The notes beneath the pieces are model-generated. The model saw nothing but the letters and a program-made list of their open reading frames with translations. It searched no databases and had not been told where the DNA came from. Source: Opitutaceae bacterium (lineage in GTDB: Bacteria; Verrucomicrobiota; Verrucomicrobiae; Opitutales; Opitutaceae). Taken from it: a stretch of 5,113 nucleotides of DNA. How positions within the stretch are numbered: the first letter of the stretch is position 1; each line of letters begins with the position of its first letter. Shown piece after piece: positions 1 through 5,113 of this stretch. Where the stretch lies: positions 1 to 5,113 of the forward strand of contig JAISAX010000679.1 of NCBI GenBank assembly GCA_031266495.1, read 5' to 3'. The translations under genes and the position numbers were made by a program.

Positions 1-776
<776 letters not shown>

Positions 777-809
777 AAACCAAGGGGGCTTCCAAAAAAA
801 AGATTTTCT

Positions 810-939
810 GAACAGAAGATAACGAAGGAAACAAAGATCAAACCAACGAAGAGGAATCCATAACCCGGTAAATATAATATTATATATTTCAGAGGCATTC
901 TTTGTTTCAGGACTTCGTTATCTTCGTTTCCTTCTGTTC
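810..939. repeat. Large bulged inverted repeat between lptB and hprK
   Basis: The left arm (810-837) pairs completely with the right arm (899-939): 10 bp (828-837 with 899-908), 13 bp (815-827 with 913-925) and 5 bp (810-814 with 935-939). That is 28 Watson-Crick pairs. The only interruptions are a 4-nt bulge (909-912) and a 9-nt bulge (926-934), both on the right arm. The arms are built from 9-mers such as GAAGATAAC and GAAGGAAAC. An A8 run (794-801) and an A7 run (940-946) flank the arms, and the roughly 60-nt centre is AT-rich. The structure could fold in RNA as a processing or attenuation element, or be a dispersed repeat; on the + strand it lacks the U-run of an intrinsic terminator. It explains most of the gap and appears non-coding. 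Confidence 0.75.
872..885. promoter_or_regulatory. AT-only 14-bp palindrome, possible -10 region for hprK
   Basis: ATATAATATTATAT is a perfect palindrome in the centre of the inverted repeat and contains TATAAT on both strands (873-878 on +, 879-884 on -). In GC-rich DNA this is the best -10 candidate ahead of hprK. No TTGACA-like -35 sits 16-18 nt upstream on either strand, so promoter function is a guess. It could simply be the loop of the surrounding repeat. Confidence 0.3.
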
Positions 940-992
940 AAAAAAACAATTTTCAGATCCTCCGATTCTCAATCCACCCGCTCTCCCCTCCC

Positions 993-1997
993 ATGTCCAA
1001 CAAGGCCATCCACGGAATCACGGTCTCCCATTTTTACGAAACCTGGCGCGACCGCCTGAAACTCGACCTCGTGACCAGCGGCGCGGGGCTGCACCGGCTC
1101 ATCCGCGAAGGCTCGATCAATCGCCCATCGCTCGCGCTCACCGGTTTTTTCAAGTATTTCGCGAACAAACGCATCCAGGTGCTCGGCGCCGCCGAGATGA
1201 CGTTTTTCAAGACCGTCGATCCCCGCAAACAGATCGGGATCCTCAACCAGATGGCCGACCGCGGCGTGCCCTGCATCGTGCTCACGCGCAACTTCCATCC
1301 CACCCACGCCATGGTTGCCGTGGCGGAGGAGCGCCGGCTGCCGATCTTCCGCACGCCGATGATCACCATGCACTGGGTCAACCTCGCCACCCTCTGCGTT
1401 GACCAGGAATTCGCCGCCGTCTCCACCGAACACGCCACCACGGTGGACATCAACGGCATGGGCGTGATGCTCCGCGGCGAATCCGGCACCGGCAAGAGCG
1501 AGTGCGCCCTCGCTCTCATCGAACGCGGCGCCCTGCTCGTCGCCGACGACCTCACCGTGGTGCGTGTCGTCGAGGACTCGCGGCTCCTCGCCTCCAGCCG
1601 CGAACTCAATCGCGGCTACATGGAATGCCGCGGCATCGGCATCATCAACATCGCCGAGATGTTCGGCATCCGGGCCGTGCGCATCGACAAGCACATCGAC
1701 CTCGTCATCACGCTCCGCGACTGGACGCCCGACGCCATTGAGGAACGCACCGGTCTGGAAGAATCCACCTACCGGATTCTCGAAATCGACGTCCCGCATG
1801 TGGAGCTCTATGTGCGCCCCGGCCGCGACATCGCCCGCCTGGTCGAGGTTGCCGCGATGGTGCAGGCCCTGAAAAAAATCGGCCACGACCCCGCCAAGGA
1901 ATTCAACAATCGCCTCATCGCCTACATGAGTCGCCAGGCGGAAGAACGCGAACGCGTCATCAAACCCTTCACCCCGCCCCCGCCGCCCCGGGACTGA
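993..1997 (+). CDS. hprK: HPr kinase/phosphorylase
   Basis: HprK phosphorylates HPr, the small phosphocarrier of the sugar phosphotransferase system, on a serine (Ser46 in Bacillus) and also removes that phosphate, linking metabolic state to transport and gene control. It acts in the cytoplasm as a hexamer. The 334-aa protein has the usual two parts: an N-terminal domain (about 1-135), then the catalytic domain with DINGMGVMLRGESG leading into P-loop GESGTGKS (162-169; bases 1476-1499), VADD (183-186), the HprK signature ECRGIGIIN (211-219) and the conserved VRPGRDIARLVEVAAM near 274-289. Length is slightly above the common 310-330 aa, owing to a charged C-terminal end finishing in five prolines. 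The ATG at 993 is the only plausible start: the frame stays open upstream without another start codon. No Shine-Dalgarno sequence is visible; the leader is C/T-rich. It follows lptB on the same strand after 216 nt, so it may have its own promoter. All key motifs are intact. Confidence 0.96.
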   Translation: MSNKAIHGITVSHFYETWRDRLKLDLVTSGAGLHRLIREGSINRPSLALTGFFKYFANKRIQVLGAAEMTFFKTVDPRKQIGILNQMADRGVPCIVLTRNFHPTHAMVAVAEERRLPIFRTPMITMHWVNLATLCVDQEFAAVSTEHATTVDINGMGVMLRGESGTGKSECALALIERGALLVADDLTVVRVVEDSRLLASSRELNRGYMECRGIGIINIAEMFGIRAVRIDKHIDLVITLRDWTPDAIEERTGLEESTYRILEIDVPHVELYVRPGRDIARLVEVAAMVQALKKIGHDPAKEFNNRLIAYMSRQAEERERVIKPFTPPPPPRD

Positions 1998-2069
1998 TCC
2001 TCCCGCTCGCCGCAGGGGGCCACATCTCACAGAGGGTGTAATCGGAAGTGATGGAGAGGGGCGCTGATT

Positions 2070-2098
2070 GCAGGGGCGCACTTCACGTACGCCCCTGC
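2070..2098. terminator. Strong stem-loop 73 nt after hprK; terminator or palindromic repeat
   Basis: GCAGGGGCG (2070-2078) and CGCCCCTGC (2090-2098) form a perfect 9-bp, almost entirely GC stem with an 11-nt loop. Its position after the hprK stop suits transcript end formation or mRNA 3' protection. No U-run follows, so it is not a canonical rho-independent terminator and may be a dispersed palindromic repeat. Confidence 0.4.
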
Positions 2099-2122
2099 CG
2101 GCATTGACACTACTTTGAATCG

Positions 2123-2135
2123 CCCCCCCCCCCCC
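2123..2135. repeat. 13-base poly-C tract (followed by GGGG)
   Basis: Thirteen consecutive C followed directly by four G in the hprK-oxidoreductase gap. It lies in non-coding DNA, so length changes would not affect a protein. It is the second long C run on the same strand of this window. Confidence 0.9.
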
Positions 2136-2164
2136 GGGGCGCATCTCAAAAAGAGGACAGGCTC

Positions 2165-2287
2165 CGGCGTGGCACGGGCTTCCAGCCCGTGGACGGATCG
2201 GCAGTACAGCGCCGCCTCCCTGCCTCACTCCCGCCACTCCCGCCACTCCGGACTCCGGAACACGAGCAAGATGCCCGTGCCACGCCG
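2165..2287. repeat. Pair of facing REP-like palindromic units
   Basis: The outer 15 bases are a perfect inverted repeat: CGGCGTGGCACGGGC (2165-2179) and its complement (2273-2287). Each end also carries its own hairpin. The left unit has CACGGGCT (2173-2180), loop TCC and AGCCCGTG (2184-2191), an 8-bp perfect stem. The right unit has CACGAGC and GCCCGTG around AAGAT, with one mismatch. Read from its own end, the right unit matches the left in the 15-base core and in 8 of the next 12 bases, so they are two copies of one element in opposite orientation. This resembles the REP/BIME arrangement of extragenic palindromes between convergent genes. Repeat family membership is inferred from structure only. 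Confidence 0.65.
2227..2258. repeat. Short tandem repeats ACTCCCGCC x2 then ACTCCGG x2
   Basis: ACTCCCGCC occurs at 2227-2235 and 2236-2244, followed by ACTCCGG at 2245-2251 and 2252-2258. The block fills the spacer between the two REP-like units. ACTCCGGA recurs, in opposite orientation, upstream of the oxidoreductase gene. Confidence 0.7.
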
Positions 2288-2309
2288 ACCCGGTGGCGCG
2301 GTAGCGCCC

Positions 2310-2330
2310 AATCGAAAATCGAAAATCAAA
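2310..2330. repeat. Three AATCGAA-type heptads
   Basis: AATCGAA, AATCGAA and AATCAAA sit head to tail and are followed by the related GAATCC. On the minus strand they give a T-rich stretch shortly after the oxidoreductase stop codon, without a stem directly before it. They could be a short tandem repeat of no function. Confidence 0.6.
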
Positions 2331-2355
2331 GAATCCCCACGGCTGGATGCTTTGG

Positions 2356-4182
2356 TTACCAGGCGTGGATCTCGTACACGCGGGCGGCGGGGGCGCCGTG
2401 GGTGGCGAGAACTTCGAGTTCCAGCTTCCGGCCAGTCGCGGGTTCGGCGAGGCGGTGGACGCGCTTGCGCTGCCAGTTGGATGTCTCCTCGGCGATGACC
2501 TGGCCGTCGAGTTTGAGGCGGTAGTGTTTTACCGTCTCGGGTTGCGGACCACGGACGCTGCGCTTCGTGTGGCTGTCGCTCATCGAGAGGATCAGTTCGC
2601 GCTCGAATCCGCTGTCGAATGTGAGGTGCACTTCGCGGATCGTGGCGGGCGCAGGGAGTTCGAGCGTGAGCGTGGCAGGCAGGGTCGCGGATTCCCAGCG
2701 GTGCAGGCTGTCGCTCTCGCCGGCCCAGGGGCCGAAGCTGGCTTTCAGGTCGCGCGGGGTGCCGTCGAGAATGTTGGCGGCGGGAGTGGCGGGAGGGGCG
2801 GGAGGGGCGGGGGTCTCGCTGGTGGCGGTGATTTTGATGGTGTTGTCCGGGGTGGCGCGGAGGTGGTCGGCGGGATCGGTGTTGGTCGGCAGGCCGGGGA
2901 GCCAGGCGTCGTCACGCTGGAGGCGGCGCTGGAGGGTTTTGATGTTTTCCTTGTTCGCGGAGATTGTCCTGAGGTCGTTGTCCTTCTCGCCGAGCCAGAG
3001 GGCGGCGGCGGTGCCGATGGCCTGGCCTCCGATGGCGCAGGTGGCCATGACGCGGGTGCTGGCAAAGGCGACGTGCGTGGCACTGATGTTGCGTCCGGCA
3101 AAGAGGAGGTTTGGTACGTTGCGCGAGTGGTAGCAGCCGAAGGGGATCGTGTAGATGTGCTCGAAGTGCGTGGGCGTGAAGGGGCGTTCGTCGGGCACGT
3201 CCACGCCGGAGGGGGGGTGGATGTCGATGGCCCAGCCGCCGTAGGCTACCTGGTCTTCAAATATGCGGCCTCCGAGGATGTCCTGTTCCTTGAGGATGTG
3301 GGGGCCGAGGAAGCGGCGGCTTTCGCGCTTGCCGGGGAGGGGGGCCACCCAGTCGAGCGCCCAGTTGGCGGCGTCGGGATGGTCGCCGGAGTTTTTTATG
3401 TAGTTCCACACGCCGAGCGTGATGCGGAGGAGTTCGTGACGGATTTTTTCGTTGTCCTTGATGGTGTCGAATTGCCCTCCCCATTCGAACCACCAGTAGC
3501 CGTATTCGTAGCTGTTGATCGGGCGGTGTCTGAAATCGCTTTTCTGGAATTTGCGCACCCAGGCGGGGGCGATGAAGGGCTGCGGGGTGTCGTAGTGGCG
3601 GCCGGTGAGGAGGATGGAGCTGCCGAGTGTCTGGTGGTCGGCGATGTCGTTGGCGAGGGTTTCGCCGTATCCGGTTTTGGCTTCGCGTCCGTGCCGGTAG
3701 TCGGCGCCGGCTTCGGCGCCGAGGCGGCCGTCGCCGGTGCAGTCGGCGAAAAATCGCGCGCGGATGGTGAAGGCGTCTTCCGTCGGGTGGCGGACGGCGT
3801 GGGCGGCCTGGATGGCGCCGTCGTCCGTCATGTCCACGCCGGTGACGATGGTGTCGAGGAGGAGGGTGATGGCGGGTTCGAGTTTGACCTTTTCGTAAAG
3901 GAGGAGGTCCCACTGGGCGTAGCAGCGGTGGGGGTTGCGGACGGCGTCATCAAGGCGGAGTTCCTCGATGATGCCGGATTCGCGCAGGCCGGGTTTGCCG
4001 CCGTGGCAGTCGGCGCCGACGATGTGCATCTTTACCTCGCTGGAGGCGTTGCCGCCGAGGATGGAGCGGTCCTGCACGAGGACGACGCGGGCGCCGTTGC
4101 GGGCCGCGGCAAGGGCGGCGTTGACTCCGGCCATGCCGCCGCCGGCAACAAGGAGATCGGTTTCGAGGGTGTGTGTCTTCAT
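2356..4182 (-). CDS. FAD-dependent oxidoreductase (FAD_oxidored type) with C-terminal beta-rich domain
   Basis: A 608-aa flavoprotein; substrate unknown. The N-terminus has the dinucleotide-binding fold: ETDLLVAGGGMAGVNAAL with GGGMAG at 14-19, an acidic residue after beta-2 (Asp38) and GGNASSE (43-49). Further family signatures are ADCTGDG (146-152) and the C-terminal flavin-binding stretch LFAGRNISATH with STRVMATCAIGGQAIG (360-390). This pattern fits the PF12831 family, often found near carbohydrate genes in Verrucomicrobia and relatives. A Pro/Ala/Thr linker (about 452-468) leads to residues 469-608, whose alternating hydrophobic strands and ILDG, W and LTFDSGF pattern suggest a discoidin/galactose-binding-like beta sandwich. 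The ATG at 4180-4182 is chosen because it directly precedes the Rossmann strand; a start 43 codons upstream would add an Arg/Ser/Pro-rich segment lying in repeat DNA. No clear Shine-Dalgarno, signal peptide or membrane segment is seen, so it is probably cytoplasmic. It is divergent from the LacI-type gene, its likely regulator. Fold is confident; reaction unknown. Confidence 0.9.
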   Translation of the reverse strand: MKTHTLETDLLVAGGGMAGVNAALAAARNGARVVLVQDRSILGGNASSEVKMHIVGADCHGGKPGLRESGIIEELRLDDAVRNPHRCYAQWDLLLYEKVKLEPAITLLLDTIVTGVDMTDDGAIQAAHAVRHPTEDAFTIRARFFADCTGDGRLGAEAGADYRHGREAKTGYGETLANDIADHQTLGSSILLTGRHYDTPQPFIAPAWVRKFQKSDFRHRPINSYEYGYWWFEWGGQFDTIKDNEKIRHELLRITLGVWNYIKNSGDHPDAANWALDWVAPLPGKRESRRFLGPHILKEQDILGGRIFEDQVAYGGWAIDIHPPSGVDVPDERPFTPTHFEHIYTIPFGCYHSRNVPNLLFAGRNISATHVAFASTRVMATCAIGGQAIGTAAALWLGEKDNDLRTISANKENIKTLQRRLQRDDAWLPGLPTNTDPADHLRATPDNTIKITATSETPAPPAPPATPAANILDGTPRDLKASFGPWAGESDSLHRWESATLPATLTLELPAPATIREVHLTFDSGFERELILSMSDSHTKRSVRGPQPETVKHYRLKLDGQVIAEETSNWQRKRVHRLAEPATGRKLELEVLATHGAPAARVYEIHAW

Positions 4183-4198
4183 GATGGTGTTTGCGGAA

Positions 4199-4246
4199 TT
4201 GTCGGGAGTGTGGAATCCGGAGTCCCGGGTCCGGAGTTGTCGGGAG
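4199..4246. repeat. Nested direct repeats upstream of the oxidoreductase start
   Basis: TTGTCGGGAG occurs at 4199-4208 and 4237-4246. Between them TCCGGAGT occurs at 4216-4223 and 4230-4237, separated by CCCGGG. The repeats begin 17 bases upstream of the oxidoreductase start codon, where a regulator could act, but they also resemble the ACTCCGG tandem repeats after the gene and may be generic genomic repeats. Confidence 0.55.
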
Positions 4247-4318
4247 CGCGGAGCGCGCCGCGAGAGCGTGAGGGAGAGGGTTGGCGGCGCGCTTGCGCGG
4301 GAGCGAGGCATGGATTAG

Positions 4319-4332
4319 TGAAACCGTTCACA
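4319..4332. promoter_or_regulatory. LacI/CcpA-type operator match before the regulator gene
   Basis: TGAAACCGTTCACA fits every fixed position of the cre consensus TGWNANCGNTNWCA, including the central CG that many LacI-family proteins recognise. It lies inside a GTGAA-N4-TTCAC inverted repeat (4318-4331), ends 11 nt before the regulator's ATG and touches its ribosome binding site. With equal base use, about 0.02 matches would be expected in a window this size. The likely ligand is the adjacent LacI-family protein (autoregulation); binding is inferred. Confidence 0.6.
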
Positions 4333-4335
4333 GGA
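4332..4335 (+). promoter_or_regulatory. Ribosome binding site of the LacI-type gene
   Basis: AGGA ends 8 nt before the ATG at 4344, a normal spacing, and supports that start over internal GTG or TTG codons. It is the only clear Shine-Dalgarno among the gene starts visible here. Its first base is the last base of the proposed operator. Confidence 0.65.
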
Positions 4336-4343
4336 AAAATACG

Positions 4344-5113
4344 ATGAACAGCAGCAGCAACAACAGCAACAGCAGCAACAACGATAGCAGCAATAACAAC
4401 AGGCAGGCGGCGGGCGAGGGCGGGAAGGGGTACGCGACGTTGAAGGACGTGGCGCGGGCAACGGGGCTGGCGGTGTCGTCGGTGTCGTATGCGTTGCGGG
4501 GGATGAAAAACATCCCGGCGGAGACGGCGGAGCGGGTGCGGGAGGCGGCGCGGCGGCTGGGCTACCGTCCGAACCCGCGGGTGGCGGAGGTGATGGCAAA
4601 TGTGCGGCGGGGACACGCGATGCCGACGGGCGAGCGGATCGCGCTGGTGTGCGTGGAGGGGACGCGGGCGGACATGGAGAGGGGGGGATTTCTGGACAAT
4701 GTGGCCAGGGGCGCGCGGGAGCGGGCGGGCGAGGCGGGCTACGCTCTTGAGGTGTTCTGGCTGGCGGAGGTGGGTGGACGGGCGGAACGGCTGGCCTCGA
4801 TCTTGCAGGCGCGTGGTATCACGGGCGTGGTCTTCGCGCCGGTGACGCAGCACGAGGACGTGGATATCGCGTGGCCTTGGGACGAGTTTGCCATGGCGGT
4901 GCTGGGCACGGCGGAGTGGCCGGCGCCGCTTTCGCGGGCGGCGCATTTTCACTACGAGGCGATGGAGGGGGCGTTGCGGCGGTTGCGGGAGGCGAGCGTG
5001 CGGTGGCCGGCGGCGATTGTTTCCGAGGCGATTGACGAGCGGGCGCACCGGAGCTGGCGGGCGGCGTGGCTGGCGCATGGTCCGCGGGGGGCGGCGCGGC
5101 GGTTGTTGCTGTT
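4344..5113 (+). CDS. LacI-family transcriptional regulator (3' partial)
   Basis: A DNA-binding regulator expected to respond to a sugar or related ligand. The frame is open from ATG 4344 to the window end (256 codons plus 2 bases); family members are about 340-360 aa, so roughly a quarter is missing. Residues 2-19 are Ser and Asn only, apart from one Asp. The LacI helix-turn-helix follows at about 32-51 (TLKDVARATGLAVSSVSYAL), then IPAETAERVREAARRLGYRPN (in two parts around 57-77) and a hinge NPRVAEVM, where the usual minor-groove Leu is not obvious. The periplasmic-binding-protein-like ligand domain starts near ERIALVCVEG (97-106); EVFWL and ILQARGITGVVFAP resemble LacI proteins common in Verrucomicrobia. 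The start is supported by AGGA 8 nt upstream. Codons end mostly in G (GCG, CGG), unlike the C-ending codons of lptB. It is divergent from the oxidoreductase gene, a likely target, and has an operator-like site next to its own start. Family secure; ligand unknown. Confidence 0.92.
   Translation, partial: MNSSSNNSNSSNNDSSNNNRQAAGEGGKGYATLKDVARATGLAVSSVSYALRGMKNIPAETAERVREAARRLGYRPNPRVAEVMANVRRGHAMPTGERIALVCVEGTRADMERGGFLDNVARGARERAGEAGYALEVFWLAEVGGRAERLASILQARGITGVVFAPVTQHEDVDIAWPWDEFAMAVLGTAEWPAPLSRAAHFHYEAMEGALRRLREASVRWPAAIVSEAIDERAHRSWRAAWLAHGPRGAARRLLL
4347..4400 (+). repeat. AGC/AAC trinucleotide microsatellite encoding a Ser/Asn tail
   Basis: Eighteen codons consist of AGC, AAC, one AAT and one GAT. 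The repeat is in frame, so gain or loss of units would change tail length without shifting the frame. It forms an extension ahead of the DNA-binding domain, which in most LacI-family proteins begins within the first few residues. Confidence 0.85.

Larger units (their letters stand above)
1998..2355. other. Gene-free, repeat-rich gap between convergent genes
   Basis: This 358-nt gap separates hprK (+) from the oxidoreductase (-), which converge. Reading frames crossing it are low-complexity Pro/Arg/Ser products and look non-coding. It holds a 9-bp hairpin (2070-2098), a 13-C tract followed by four G (2123-2139), a pair of facing REP-like palindromes (2165-2287), tandem ACTCC-type repeats, a small GGCGC/GCGCC hairpin with a GGTA loop (2295-2308) and AATCGAA heptads. 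An imperfect direct repeat of the form GGGGC..CATCTCA..AGAGG occurs at 2015-2036 and 2136-2156. Neither gene has a textbook intrinsic terminator here. Confidence 0.8.
4183..4343. promoter_or_regulatory. Divergent intergenic region between oxidoreductase and LacI-type gene
   Basis: These 161 nt must hold the start signals for both divergent genes. Visible elements are two copies of TTGTCGGGAG and two of TCCGGAGT near the oxidoreductase side, and a LacI-type operator match beside the regulator start. No convincing -35/-10 pair is recognisable on either strand; TTGCGC at 4293-4298 lacks a good partner -10. Confidence 0.6.

Noticed and set aside
794..946. Intrinsic terminator after lptB
   Set aside because: The stem is long and AT-rich and is followed on the + strand by an A run, not a U run. 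Only the opposite strand would give the terminator-like T run, and no minus-strand gene ends there.
969..2246. 425-codon open frame on - strand, antisense to hprK
   Set aside because: It runs across all of hprK, whose motifs are intact, and into repeat DNA. The product (rich in Gly, Ala, His, Asp) has no recognisable domain.
2227..2330. CRISPR-like short repeats
   Set aside because: Units are 7-9 bases, directly adjacent, and have no spacers of uniform length or nearby cas genes.
4183..4311. 43-codon N-terminal extension of the oxidoreductase
   Set aside because: The added residues are Arg/Ser/Pro-rich, encoded by repeat DNA, and not signal-peptide-like. The ATG at 4182 sits at the normal distance from the Rossmann motif.
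2347..4347. 666-codon open frame on + strand, antisense to the oxidoreductase, with its TGA overlapping the LacI-type ATG
   Set aside because: The product is Gly/Val/Ala/Glu-rich without motifs, while the opposite strand encodes clear FAD-binding signatures. Long antisense frames are expected in GC-rich genes, and the ATGA overlap is coincidental.
4179..5078. 299-codon open frame on - strand opposite the LacI-type gene
   Set aside because: The product is Arg/Pro/His-rich and low in complexity. The + strand has a helix-turn-helix, ligand-domain motifs and a ribosome binding site.

Overview
The window looks like high-GC chromosomal DNA from a Gram-negative, LPS-making bacterium. The best guess is a verrucomicrobium of the Opitutaceae type. 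This rests on an LptB-class ATPase followed by HPr kinase, a PF12831-type FAD oxidoreductase beside a divergent LacI-family regulator whose ligand domain resembles verrucomicrobial members, and intergenic DNA packed with short palindromic and heptad repeats. The taxonomic call is inference; no database was searched.

Layout. (1) Bases 1-776, + strand: lptB, the ATPase of the LPS export transporter, entering from the left edge. Its reading frame runs through a 16-base C tract and shows an unusual Pro/Ala-rich stretch before the normal start of the ATPase. (2) Bases 777-992: an AT-rich gap with a 28-bp bulged inverted repeat around an AT palindrome. (3) Bases 993-1997, + strand: hprK, complete, 334 aa. 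(4) Bases 1998-2355: a gene-free gap between convergent genes, holding a strong hairpin, a second C tract (13 bases), two REP-like palindromic units facing each other, and short tandem repeats. (5) Bases 2356-4182, - strand: a 608-aa FAD-dependent oxidoreductase with a C-terminal beta-rich domain. (6) Bases 4183-4343: divergent regulatory region with repeated motifs and a 14-bp site that fits the LacI/CcpA operator consensus. (7) Bases 4344-5113, + strand: a LacI-family regulator running off the right edge, with a Ser/Asn-only N-terminal tail encoded by an AGC/AAC microsatellite.

How the parts work together. lptB and hprK look like a remnant of the conserved lptB-rpoN-hpf-ptsN-hprK neighbourhood known in proteobacteria, here without the middle genes. 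The oxidoreductase and LacI gene form a separate divergent pair. The simplest reading is that the regulator controls itself, and perhaps the oxidoreductase, in response to a sugar-like ligand. No wholly new system can be demonstrated. The most testable novelties are the homopolymer in the lptB frame, the operator placed over the regulator's own ribosome binding site, the permuted 9-mer inverted repeat before hprK, and the REP-like doublet after it.
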